Positions 7,371 through 15,262 of a DNA stretch of 20,379 nt are shown piece by piece. Position 1 is the first letter of the stretch, and each line of letters begins with the position of its first letter. The translations under genes were made by a program, and so were the position numbers. The notes beneath the pieces were generated by a model. It did no database searches, was not told the DNA's origin, and saw nothing but the letters and a program-made list of their open reading frames with translations. The stretch is taken from assembly GCA_943331145.2 (NCBI GenBank), contig CALQKL020000011.1:1-20379 (forward strand), written 5' to 3'. This stretch comes from Chitinophaga pinensis (GTDB lineage Bacteria; Bacteroidota; Bacteroidia; Chitinophagales; Chitinophagaceae).

Positions 7371-8081
7371 ATGTCTTCAAAAAAAACTTTTTCGCTTTTG
7401 CTTGCACTATTTGGTGAGGCTTTAATTATTTTCTTCTTTTTATTTTTTTTTAAAAATACGCAAACAGAAGTTTTAATTCTTAACATTTTTGTTTCTACAA
7501 TAATTTATTGCTTATTATTTGTGGACTTAATTTTCCCTTGGGTTAATTTAAAAGATAAAACTCAAAAACAAATAGGTTCAATAGGAATAAGATGGTTTTT
7601 TACCTATTCTTATTTAATTCTTGCAATTGGAGCTATGGTTTATTTTAACAATGTAAAACCGACTCATTTTGCATATCAATTAATGATTCATGGCATTTTA
7701 TTATTTCTAATATTACTTGGTCTGTTTATTTCTTTTTCAACATCTGATAAAGTAAGTGAAGTTTATTTTGAAGAAAAGGAAAACAGAGATAGAATTGATG
7801 AGATGAAAAAGGCCACAAAAGAATTAATGTTGAAAGTGGATACAATGAGTAATATTCCATCAGAAATCAAAACTCGTATAAATGAATTACAGGAAAATTT
7901 GAGGTATTTATCACCAACTAATAATATTGAATCAATAGGAATTGAAAGCAAATTTATTGAGGAAGTTAGAGCATTAAAAAATTGTTTTTTAGATAATCCT
8001 TTAAACATTGAAATTATCAACGACAATATTAAAAATTGCGAAAGAACGTATAAAGAACGAAAACAAATTTTTTCAAATTAA
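7371..8081 (+). CDS. Four-TM membrane protein with cytoplasmic helical tail
   Basis: I do not recognise a family. The 236-residue protein starts with ATG at 7371. Four hydrophobic segments are clear at about 6-27, 34-58, 72-92 and 101-123. The ~110-residue C-terminal tail is charged and helical (FEEKENRDRIDEMKKATKEL; a second helical region around residues 164-203; a last basic helix ending KNCERTYKERKQ). With Lys at the N-terminus and four TM segments, both ends should be cytoplasmic. The gene begins 15 bp after the SPFH gene and ends 24 bp before the coiled-coil gene, so it likely anchors the cluster's complex to the inner membrane (inference). Residues 164-203 resemble part of the tail of the partial protein at 19519. 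Confidence 0.75.
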   Translation: MSSKKTFSLLLALFGEALIIFFFLFFFKNTQTEVLILNIFVSTIIYCLLFVDLIFPWVNLKDKTQKQIGSIGIRWFFTYSYLILAIGAMVYFNNVKPTHFAYQLMIHGILLFLILLGLFISFSTSDKVSEVYFEEKENRDRIDEMKKATKELMLKVDTMSNIPSEIKTRINELQENLRYLSPTNNIESIGIESKFIEEVRALKNCFLDNPLNIEIINDNIKNCERTYKERKQIFSN

Positions 8082-8105
8082 TATAAACTAAGTAAATCAA
8101 ATTGT

Positions 8106-10202
8106 ATGAAAGGAAAAATTTTCCCGGAATCAAGTAATATCTACCAAGACCAAGCGAAGATATTATTTAACTATTATCAGTCAATGGCAGAGAAGATAGT
8201 GCAAGAAGAGGAACGCATTGAAAAAGAAATTGCGAAACTCGAAGAAGAAAAAATGATGATAGAAGATATATTGTCATCTTGGTGGAATAGAATTAAATTA
8301 TGGTTTCAAGGCAAACTCAAAAAAACCAGATTAGAAGTTGAAGAATTGAACTCTAGAATCAATGAATTTCAGAAAATGCATAATGAAATTTTCAGGGATT
8401 ATAAAGTAAGTAAATTGGGTATTGCTTATGTTCCAATTGCCGATCAAATAAAGTATGAAAACAAAAGCTTTATTGTTGACCATACTGGAATGGTTGAGGA
8501 ATCAGAAGTTAAACTGCAATTATCAAAGCAAAACGATTTGCTTATTGAAACAATCTCTGAGTTAGAAAAGCTTTCTGAACAAGCTCCTATTGTAGAAAGT
8601 TCAAATGAAATAGAAGAAATTGAAACAGAACAGTACTCAAAGTCAATGCAACAGCTTAATCAACATGATTATTTTGGAAAGCTTGAACGTTCTTTGAGGA
8701 CTATTTCTTATTGTATGGATGATTTGGATGTAACTTCTGTTCAACTTCCATTAGTAGTAAATGAGAGTTCATATCTTGATTTCTTAAAAGAATTTGCAAC
8801 TAACGAAGTTCCAGCAAATGCGCCTATTTTTAAAGCATTTGATACACAAAAATACAATGAGCAAATATCAAAATTCCAGGAGTTAAATAAACTTAAAGAT
8901 TCTTTATCAAGGCATACTGCACAATTTGAAGATGTATTGAAGGGATTAATGGTAACAATGGCAAACTCTGTACAAGCAATTTCTGCACTAAAAGTTGCTT
9001 CCACAGATAAAATAATTTTTGAATCAAATAAAGTGCTTTATAAAATACTTAAATCGCCATATAATCACTATTCGCCTATTTTAGAAGCTTCTGAAATTGA
9101 GCGAATAAAAAATGAAAGTTTTAATTATAGCGAAGCCGTTTCTGATTATGTTCCTTTTCAATTAAAAGATAGTTCAAAAGTGCGATTTAATTTAATTTCT
9201 GGTATGTGGACTGCAGAGGATGGTAGCGTAACAAACTTTCCTTTTGGGGTTCATCAAATTCATGAAGAAATTGTTGCTCCAATGGTTCAAAATCTCATGA
9301 ATGAAACAAGAATTGAACGTCTAAAAATTTATAATCATATTAAAGATCAAAAGATAAGTTACCTTAATAAATGGCATCAAGATACAGAGGATTTTTACGG
9401 AAGAAATCGTGCAGAAAGTGCGGACCTTATTAATCTTATGAGAGCTAGTTTAAGGGATTATGTAGCTGCATATAATACTTTGACTTCATTAAAGAAAACA
9501 GAAGAAAGTATGGCAGAATCTGGAGGGTCATTAGAATCAACTGTTGTAACAACAACAGAAAATTCAGCAGAAGTTTTTGCAGCCTTTGAAATACAATCAA
9601 AAGAATTCCAAAACGTTCAACTTGATTTTGAAAATTATATGGAACGATTGAAAGAAGACATTGATGTAAAAGCTCAAAAGTTTGAGCATATTGATTATTA
9701 TGATGCTAAGCTTCGTGATGGAACTTCGAAAGAAATTGCTGTAGCAGCAAATGAAATACATGATTTAGATGACAGAAGAAAACCTTTGATTACTGTTAAT
9801 CCATTATTTGCAAAAACATCAGATTTACCTCCAACGCCTAGTGTTGAAGATATTACTTATGAACACATTTCTTTAAATCTGCCAAACATAGCAAAAATCA
9901 CATTAAAGGAACTTGAGGATGATTTGGTACATGAGCAATCAATTCCAGAAGGATTGGGTGCAATTGAAACATCACAGATTGAAACTGAGTATAAAAATGA
10001 ACTCGAATCAGAAGAAGCTTTAATTGATAATAATACCGAAATAGGAAATACGAATGAAATTTCGGAAGACCGTCAAGAATCAGAGGAAGATGCTGATTCA
10101 AATAATGAAGATGCTAACGATGATTTGGAAGAAGATGAGCATGATGATTCAGAAGAAGATGATGAGTATGATGGTTCTGAAGATCAAACAAAAAATCAAT
10201 AA
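8106..10202 (+). CDS. Large coiled-coil protein with acidic C-terminal tail, hypothetical
   Basis: A 698-residue protein with no recognised domain, signal peptide or transmembrane helix. Residues ~15-100 are a charged coiled coil (QEEERIEKEIAKLEEEKMM, then RLEVEELNSRINEF) interrupted at 55-73 by an aromatic, basic stretch (ILSSWWNRIKLWFQGKLKK) that could be an amphipathic, membrane-touching helix. A central region of about 185-560 is mostly helical but includes a possible beta-rich insert near residues 345-390 (VRFNLISGMWTAEDGSVTNF). From about residue 640 the protein becomes a disordered acidic tail with runs of Asp and Glu (LEEDEHDDSEEDDEYDGSED). It is the central and largest gene of the cluster, 20 bp before the next. 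A linker or scaffold role is inferred. Confidence 0.7.
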   Translation: MKGKIFPESSNIYQDQAKILFNYYQSMAEKIVQEEERIEKEIAKLEEEKMMIEDILSSWWNRIKLWFQGKLKKTRLEVEELNSRINEFQKMHNEIFRDYKVSKLGIAYVPIADQIKYENKSFIVDHTGMVEESEVKLQLSKQNDLLIETISELEKLSEQAPIVESSNEIEEIETEQYSKSMQQLNQHDYFGKLERSLRTISYCMDDLDVTSVQLPLVVNESSYLDFLKEFATNEVPANAPIFKAFDTQKYNEQISKFQELNKLKDSLSRHTAQFEDVLKGLMVTMANSVQAISALKVASTDKIIFESNKVLYKILKSPYNHYSPILEASEIERIKNESFNYSEAVSDYVPFQLKDSSKVRFNLISGMWTAEDGSVTNFPFGVHQIHEEIVAPMVQNLMNETRIERLKIYNHIKDQKISYLNKWHQDTEDFYGRNRAESADLINLMRASLRDYVAAYNTLTSLKKTEESMAESGGSLESTVVTTTENSAEVFAAFEIQSKEFQNVQLDFENYMERLKEDIDVKAQKFEHIDYYDAKLRDGTSKEIAVAANEIHDLDDRRKPLITVNPLFAKTSDLPPTPSVEDITYEHISLNLPNIAKITLKELEDDLVHEQSIPEGLGAIETSQIETEYKNELESEEALIDNNTEIGNTNEISEDRQESEEDADSNNEDANDDLEEDEHDDSEEDDEYDGSEDQTKNQ

Positions 10203-10222
10203 TTATTTAAACGGAAAGAATT

Positions 10223-11134
10223 ATGGCAACTTTTAACTATACAGTAGATACAAAGCCAATGGCAGATGAAATACGGAGTGTTTCAAGACATGTGAATGCA
10301 ACTACAGGCGCCGTTGTAGCTATGCAAACAGCAGTCATTATTGCCGAAGAAAAAGCAGCAGAGCACGTTTGTAATAATGTAAACAAAGGCTTTTATTCGT
10401 TGATTCGCTCTCAAATTTCGCAGAAAATGGCAAAGCTTCAAAGCGAAGTTGACTCTCATCTTATGCAAATGGTTCAGCAAAAAAATGCATTATTAAGCAT
10501 AAAAAACCGAATGCAAAAGGATTACAATATGATATCAAGTAGGTATATCAAGCTATTTAATGGATTAAACTCCAATTTAAAACAGAGGGTTTTTGAACTT
10601 GACAAACCCACTATTGATTTTGCGGTAAAAGAAGTGGATAAGGTTTCTAACAGAACAAAACAATTAACTGCAACGATACCCATAGCACAATTAGAATCAC
10701 TAGCAACTAGTCAAAAAATCATTGCATCAAATGTTAAGTATCGTGGTCTACATGTAATTAAATCTATGCGTAGTTTTCTATTTGAGATGAATACGCAAAA
10801 AAAACTTACAGATCAGATATTAATAAACGATGCGAGATATACTGAAACTGCATCTGTTTACATTCCAATAGTTATTTGTGAATGCAATAGAGATAAAACA
10901 GAGCCTGGAGTTGAAATTTCCGTAACTAATGTTGAGTTAGATAATATTTCAAAGTCAGCAATAAAAAACACAGCATTTGCAGAGCTAAATCAAATCGAAT
11001 GGCAGCAACTATCAAATACTAATGTTGAAATTATAAGTGAGTTCAGCAAATTGGTTTCTTTTTCTTCAAATTCACAGAGAGTTAAAGATATGGCTTTGAT
11101 GTTGTTTCAGTCCAATAATTATCAAACCAATTAA
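10223..11134 (+). CDS. Helical protein, first of a paralogous pair, hypothetical
   Basis: A 303-residue protein starting with ATG at 10223, preceded by the purine-rich stretch CGGAAAGAA. I do not recognise a family. Residues 28-133 (TGAVVA... to ...ELDKPTIDF) align without gaps to residues 70-175 of the next gene's product, with 47 of 106 identical by hand count. Shared blocks are TGAVVA, GFxxxIRSxIS, DSxLM, ISSRYIK, FxxLN and ELDKP. The region is helical and moderately charged, without signal peptide or TM segment. The C-terminal ~170 residues are less similar between the two. The gene lies 20 bp after the coiled-coil gene and 11 bp before its paralogue, which suggests that the two act together, perhaps as a heterodimer (inference). 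Confidence 0.75.
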   Translation: MATFNYTVDTKPMADEIRSVSRHVNATTGAVVAMQTAVIIAEEKAAEHVCNNVNKGFYSLIRSQISQKMAKLQSEVDSHLMQMVQQKNALLSIKNRMQKDYNMISSRYIKLFNGLNSNLKQRVFELDKPTIDFAVKEVDKVSNRTKQLTATIPIAQLESLATSQKIIASNVKYRGLHVIKSMRSFLFEMNTQKKLTDQILINDARYTETASVYIPIVICECNRDKTEPGVEISVTNVELDNISKSAIKNTAFAELNQIEWQQLSNTNVEIISEFSKLVSFSSNSQRVKDMALMLFQSNNYQTN

Positions 11135-11145
11135 ATGTATTAGTT

Positions 11146-12213
11146 ATGAGTTATTCTAGAAAATATAGAGAACGCATTTCTGTACCATATTCTGGAACAG
11201 TAAGATATAATTATCCTGCATCCCAAAATGGTGGGTCTTCTTCTGTTACTTATAGTGGCATAGCATATGAAGATGTAGATGTAAATATTGATGTAGACAC
11301 CGTTGCATTTGACAATAGTGTGGAAAGTTGCAACACGAATGTTAATCTACTAACAGGTGCTGTAGTTGCAACTGAAGTTGCACAAATTGCTTCTATTGAC
11401 AAAAACTCGAAGAAAGTTGCAAACACCATTATTGAAGGATTTTTCGGTTATATACGCTCAGAAATCAGCCAACAAATTGCAGAATTAACTCAGGGAATAG
11501 ATTCTCAACTGATGCATCTTAAAGAATTATCAAAAGCTGTAATTGGTAAGAAAAAACAAATGGAAGGAGATTTTTTAAGAATATCAAGTAGATATATAAA
11601 AACATTTGATGACCTGAATAATGAATTATCCAATAGAATATATGAACTTGACAAACCTGCTTTCATTTTCAAAAAAGAATTAGATAACCAAAGTGTTAGA
11701 ACAACTAACAATGACTTAGTTAATACTGTTGCTGTATTTGGTAAAGAAGGTAGCATATTACATTCAAAAATAAGCGCATCAATTACTAAAAAACGAGCTT
11801 TAGACACGTTAAATAAAGCAAAGGTATTTTTGTGGCAACAGAAAAAATTAAACAATACTGTTCAAAAAAGCATGTTAAATGAAAGTATAGAATCTCCTCA
11901 ATTTTCACCTGTATGTTTCATAGAAAAAAAATTGGATATAAATCAAATTTCAAAAGATTTGAATGCTCCTTCATTTGTTTCTGTTTTGCAGGAAAATCAA
12001 ACAAAAAATGTATTGATTGAGCAATTTGCCGCTTCAACAAATACTTGGGGTGCGATACCGAAAGAATATTCAGACAATCTTAAATTGTATTTTAATTCGG
12101 AATTAAATAAAACATATTCTGATGCAGATCAACATTCGGTAAGGGTAAAAGAAATGATTCAGAAAATTGCTATACTTAGTTCTATTCAAATAATACATGT
12201 TCAAAATCACTAA
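11146..12213 (+). CDS. Helical protein, second of a paralogous pair, with N-terminal extension
   Basis: A 355-residue protein starting with ATG at 11146. Compared with its neighbour it has about 42 extra N-terminal residues rich in Tyr, Ser, Arg and Gly (MSYSRKYRER..., YSGTVRYNYPASQNGG), then an Asp/Val stretch (YEDVDVNIDVDTVAFDNS). These look like a disordered or strand-forming arm rather than a signal peptide. Residues 70-175 are the conserved domain shared with the preceding protein (44% identity without gaps). The C-terminal half is helical and unrecognised. It lies 11 bp after the first paralogue and 12 bp before the bactofilin-like gene. The extension could give the two paralogues different binding partners (inference). 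Confidence 0.75.
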   Translation: MSYSRKYRERISVPYSGTVRYNYPASQNGGSSSVTYSGIAYEDVDVNIDVDTVAFDNSVESCNTNVNLLTGAVVATEVAQIASIDKNSKKVANTIIEGFFGYIRSEISQQIAELTQGIDSQLMHLKELSKAVIGKKKQMEGDFLRISSRYIKTFDDLNNELSNRIYELDKPAFIFKKELDNQSVRTTNNDLVNTVAVFGKEGSILHSKISASITKKRALDTLNKAKVFLWQQKKLNNTVQKSMLNESIESPQFSPVCFIEKKLDINQISKDLNAPSFVSVLQENQTKNVLIEQFAASTNTWGAIPKEYSDNLKLYFNSELNKTYSDADQHSVRVKEMIQKIAILSSIQIIHVQNH

Positions 12214-12225
12214 AAATTAATAACA

Positions 12226-13200
12226 ATGAAAGAGTTAAAAGAAATTCGATTCAATGAAACCAATATTCAGCTTAAGGATAATTTAGTAAAAGGCTCTATA
12301 CTTCCTGAAAAAATTTCTGAATTAAATAGAACGATTACTATTCAGGGTAGTACCGTAATTGAAGGTCCTGTATATGCTCATAAGTTAGAGATTCAACAGG
12401 GTGATTCAGAAATACATGGAGCAGTATTTACCCATCTTGAACTTTATGTAAATAGTGAAGCAAAAGGTAACATTACGTTCAAAAAAAGTGTGGGTTCAGC
12501 CGATTCTATAGTTTCAAGAGCTCAAAATTGTAAAATTACTTTTCATAGTGATATTAATGCAAAAAGTGTAACTCTAAATAATGCTTTTGTTGCCGGCAGC
12601 ATATATGCCGATGAAATAATACTCGAGAACTGTATTGTCATTGGTGGCGTTTTTGCTACTCAAACAATTGATTTAACCAATACAATTGTGGGCACATTCA
12701 ATACACCTTCTATTAAAGCTGCTCAAACGGTAACTTTACTTCTCCCAAGTGCATTTTCTATCGAAAAAATACTAGTTGTACCCGGCACAAAATTCTATAA
12801 TCTCAGTCTTGCCGATTTAGGTTCTTTATATAAAGGTTTGCCACAAGCAAATAATTCTGGCAGAATTGAAATGAATATTGATGCCGACGAAGTTAAAACT
12901 ACATTGACAAATGAAGAATCTCAAAAAACTTTAAGAAGTTATTCCGTTGTTGGCAAAGTTTTAGCAGCAGATTTATTGGACATGGATAAATTTCAAAATC
13001 ACTTTTTATTGACAGCTGCAAGTTTGGGGACCCAATTGCTAAAAACGTATGATTTAGGCGTTGATGTAAAAGGGCAACCTGCAAGTTTGACAATGGAAAA
13101 AATAAGAAATTTCTTTTTTGACATTTTACATGGAAGAATTGAAGTTCAAGAAATGAAAGGAAACTTTGATATTTCACAAATAACAGGAAAGTTTAACTAA
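12226..13200 (+). CDS. Bactofilin-like (polymer-forming) beta-helix protein with C-terminal extension
   Basis: A 324-residue protein starting with ATG at 12226. Residues ~28-190 consist of short repeating strands with Gly and small residues at regular spacing: TITIQGSTVIEGPVYAHKL, EIHGAVFTHLELYVNSEAKG, KSVTLNNAFVAGSIYADEI, IILENCIVIGGVFA. This is the pattern of the right-handed beta-helix in bactofilins (polymer-forming cytoskeletal proteins), which polymerise without nucleotide, often at the membrane. The usual bactofilin is about 120-200 residues; here a further ~130 C-terminal residues follow, partly helical (TLTNEESQKTLRSY, LAADLLDMDKFQNHFL), of unknown role. It is the last gene of the six-gene cluster, 12 bp after the second paralogue. 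It may supply the filament on which the other proteins assemble (inference). Confidence 0.7.
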   Translation: MKELKEIRFNETNIQLKDNLVKGSILPEKISELNRTITIQGSTVIEGPVYAHKLEIQQGDSEIHGAVFTHLELYVNSEAKGNITFKKSVGSADSIVSRAQNCKITFHSDINAKSVTLNNAFVAGSIYADEIILENCIVIGGVFATQTIDLTNTIVGTFNTPSIKAAQTVTLLLPSAFSIEKILVVPGTKFYNLSLADLGSLYKGLPQANNSGRIEMNIDADEVKTTLTNEESQKTLRSYSVVGKVLAADLLDMDKFQNHFLLTAASLGTQLLKTYDLGVDVKGQPASLTMEKIRNFFFDILHGRIEVQEMKGNFDISQITGKFN

Positions 13201-13603
13201 AATAATAAAACCTAAAAAATGCATTTTATTTAATCGATTTTTTATTTTATTAACTCCTAAAAAAAGTAAGAAATTATCGATTCATAGGTAAACTTACAGT
13301 TTAAATTTAAGGGCAGTATATACTAAGTTTATTACTAAAAACAAATAATTATTGATTGAAATTCTGATTCCATAACTCCTCAATTTGAATTTTTTATATC
13401 TCAAACATTTTCAGCCACCCGTGATGAAAATAATGACAAACTAAATTTAACTTTAAGTATTGTTGGAATAGAGTCTTTAAATTTTTTTAAAAGACAGTGT
13501 CAAAAATTTATTACTCAAATTGTATTTTTACCCAAAACGAAATAGAACTTATTATTGATTTGTTCAACCGATGGGATGACATCCAAACTAAAAGCTAAAA
13601 ACC
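13201..13603 (+). other. AT-rich intergenic region with a possible gene remnant
   Basis: About 400 bp without an intact gene. Just after the stop of the bactofilin-like gene lies the palindrome AAAATGCATTTT followed by T-rich DNA, a weak terminator candidate. A stop-free plus-strand stretch at 13360-13545 reads as protein-like sequence but has no start codon (see findings). TATTTTTA at 13523-13530 resembles a -7 element for the lipoprotein gene but lacks a spaced TTTG. Confidence 0.35.
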
Positions 13604-13801
13604 ATGAATTTCAAAACCTTTATTTTATTAGCAAGTATTCTTCTTTTTCAAAGTTGCAATAATTCAAATAATGATAAACCGCAAACTGCAGATGGGTGTT
13701 CGACACGCTGCACTGGCAAAAAAAACTGCCGTATTTGCACTGATTGTTCGAGATGTCGCCATTGCCATATTAACGGAGGCAGTTGTGGCGTTTGCAGGTA
13801 A
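13604..13801 (+). CDS. Small cysteine-rich lipoprotein
   Basis: A 65-residue protein starting with ATG at 13604. Residues 1-17 form a lipoprotein signal peptide (FILLASILLFQSC) with C18 as the acylated cysteine, followed by an Asn/Asp/Lys linker that suits Bacteroidota lipoproteins. The mature 47 residues after C18 contain nine cysteines (32, 36, 42, 45, 48, 51, 54, 61, 64). Five of them lie exactly three residues apart (42-54), and a CHINGGSCGVC end follows. The spacing suggests a metal or Fe-S cluster site or a disulfide knot on the cell surface or in the periplasm; which one cannot be told. I know of similar small CxxC-rich Bacteroidota proteins but no assigned function. Confidence 0.7.
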   Translation: MNFKTFILLASILLFQSCNNSNNDKPQTADGCSTRCTGKKNCRICTDCSRCRHCHINGGSCGVCR

Positions 13802-13941
13802 TTAATTGCAACTCTTTTGCATTATGAAAAATACAATCGGTCATTTATAGTAGATTTATTTTTTTCTTAACAAAAGAAAAATATTCAGTTTTGTTTCTTT
13901 AATAAATTTGGTAAAATTATTTTTTATTTAAACTTTTGAAA

Positions 13942-14325
13942 ATGAAATTTAAAATCTTGTCATTATTGTTTTTATTAATTGCTTCAAAAACCTTTTCTCA
14001 AGAACACACGAACAAATGCAATTTAAGAGTTGTTTCAGCAGAACCCATTGTTTGGAATGATAAGCTCAAATACTACAAAGTGGTAATTATAAATGGAAAT
14101 GAAAAGACTATGGATGCTTGTGAATGGACAGCATCTTTTTATGACAAATTTGATGTATTAATTGGAGAAACAATTGGCAAATGGTCATCAGGTTCCATTA
14201 TTGGCCCAGTTGAGCCAGGAGGAAAAATGACAGACAGAGAAACGCCTAAAAATATTGGTGATGCGGATAGAATTGCTATTTCAATAAATAAAGTGCATTT
14301 TATTGATGATTCTATTTGTCAGTAA
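13942..14325 (+). CDS. Small exported protein, hypothetical
   Basis: A 127-residue protein from ATG at 13942; a TTG two codons upstream is in frame but unlikely. The signal peptide is clear (MKFKILSLLFLLIASKTFSQ), cleaved near residue 20. The mature ~107 residues contain three cysteines (in KCNLR, DACEW and SICQ) and read as a beta-rich domain (YYKVVIINGNEKTM, EWTASFYDKFDVLIGE, VEPGGKMTD), in the style of a small Ig-like fold. The family is not recognised. A -7-like TAAATTTG lies at 13903-13910, 31 bp before the ATG, without a well-placed TTTG upstream. It is probably transcribed separately from the lipoprotein gene. Confidence 0.65.
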   Translation: MKFKILSLLFLLIASKTFSQEHTNKCNLRVVSAEPIVWNDKLKYYKVVIINGNEKTMDACEWTASFYDKFDVLIGETIGKWSSGSIIGPVEPGGKMTDRETPKNIGDADRIAISINKVHFIDDSICQ

Positions 14326-14363
14326 CGGTAATAAACTTTTTTTGTTTTTCTCATTTTAGTAGA

Positions 14364-14395
14364 TTTAAACAAAGATTGACATCTTGTTATATTTG
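14364..14395 (+). promoter_or_regulatory. Promoter for the CAP-domain gene
   Basis: TATATTTG at 14388-14395 matches TAnnTTTG exactly. A degenerate -33 element TTTA lies at 14364-14367, 20 bases upstream. Transcription would start near 14402, giving a leader of about 77 nt before the ATG at 14479. Confidence 0.5.
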
Positions 14396-14478
14396 ACAAT
14401 GAATATATTCGCATACTATTATCATTGCACACCATTAATTTAAAATAAATCACCAACTTTCTAATTTCAAATCTTATT

Positions 14479-15090
14479 ATGATAGATAGAATATTTACAT
14501 CGCAACAAAACAATCCGGATTATAATGCTATAATCTATTTTAAAAAAAGGAGTACCCATAAGACTTTGAAATTATTGGTTTTAATCATTTTTTTGTTTTC
14601 ATGGCATGCCAATGCTCAAGTCACCAATACAGGCAGTAAGATAAGTAGTGTTGACGCCAATAAAATGTTGGATCATCATAATAAGGTCCGTTCGGAAGTA
14701 GGCGTATCTGGTCTTCAATGGGATACAAAGTTGGCGGCATACGCTCAACGTTGGGCAGATTACCTTGCAACAAATAACCATTGCAAAATAAAGCATAGAG
14801 GTTCTAACGAGAAAGAGGGAGCACAATATGGAGAGAATATTTTCTGGGGCAGCTCAGCTAAGGCATATAGCCCGCTTGATGCTTCAAAATCTTGGTATAG
14901 TGAAATAGAGAAATACACTTACGCGCAATTAAACTCCGACAATTGGTATCCTGCAGGACATTACACCCAGATGGTATGGCGAAATACAACATTAATGGGG
15001 GCTGGCGTAGCGGTATGTCCTGATGGAGAAATTATAGTTGTTGCTAATTATAATCCACCCGGAAACTATATGGGGGAATATCCTTATTGA
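14479..15090 (+). CDS. CAP/SCP-domain secreted protein
   Basis: A 203-residue protein starting with ATG at 14479. Hydrophobic residues 30-41 followed by HANA|Q form a signal peptide cleaved after about residue 46, with an unusually long ~28-residue n-region; no later ATG precedes the hydrophobic core, so this start is kept. The mature protein is one CAP (cysteine-rich secretory protein/PR-1) domain: LDHHNKVRSEVGV with H67, LAAYAQRWAD, YGENIFWG with E119, the signature HYTQMVWR with H161, and the end NYNPPGNYMGEYPY. H67, E119 and H161 are the CAP cavity residues. Bacterial CAP proteins are extracellular or periplasmic with unproven activities. It appears monocistronic, with a hairpin terminator candidate 145 bp downstream. 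Confidence 0.9.
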   Translation: MIDRIFTSQQNNPDYNAIIYFKKRSTHKTLKLLVLIIFLFSWHANAQVTNTGSKISSVDANKMLDHHNKVRSEVGVSGLQWDTKLAAYAQRWADYLATNNHCKIKHRGSNEKEGAQYGENIFWGSSAKAYSPLDASKSWYSEIEKYTYAQLNSDNWYPAGHYTQMVWRNTTLMGAGVAVCPDGEIIVVANYNPPGNYMGEYPY

Positions 15091-15234
15091 TGTTGAGAAA
15101 TACGACATTTAAAATGTAGAATAGAGTGGGAGAAATTTTAATGGGGGTGTAATTGGTTAATTGAAAAGAGAAACCTTGGGTTGTTTTATTGTGGTGTGGG
15201 CCGTAAATGTTGCTATCATTTACACTGCAAATTG

Positions 15235-15262
15235 TTTTAGCGTCTATGCATTGACGTTAAAA
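15235..15262. terminator. Hairpin terminator candidate after the CAP gene
   Basis: TTTTAGCGTC and GACGTTAAAA form a 10-bp stem (one G-U pair) around an 8-base loop. The 3' arm is followed by TTTTTGG, and the 5' arm starts with a T run. The symmetry would allow termination on both strands. It lies 145 bp downstream of the CAP stop codon. Confidence 0.5.

Noticed and set aside
7240..7425. Lys-rich plus frame bridging the SPFH and four-TM genes
   Set aside because: It is a shifted reading of the zinc-ribbon coding region and the next gene's start; its composition is implausible.
10054..10236. Met/Lys-rich plus frame at the end of the coiled-coil gene
   Set aside because: It is a shifted reading of the GAT/GAA-rich acidic tail. 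Low-complexity Met-Lys runs are an artefact of that codon content.
14319..14513. 64-codon minus frame upstream of the CAP gene
   Set aside because: It overlaps the promoter and the start of the CAP gene and shows no protein-like features.
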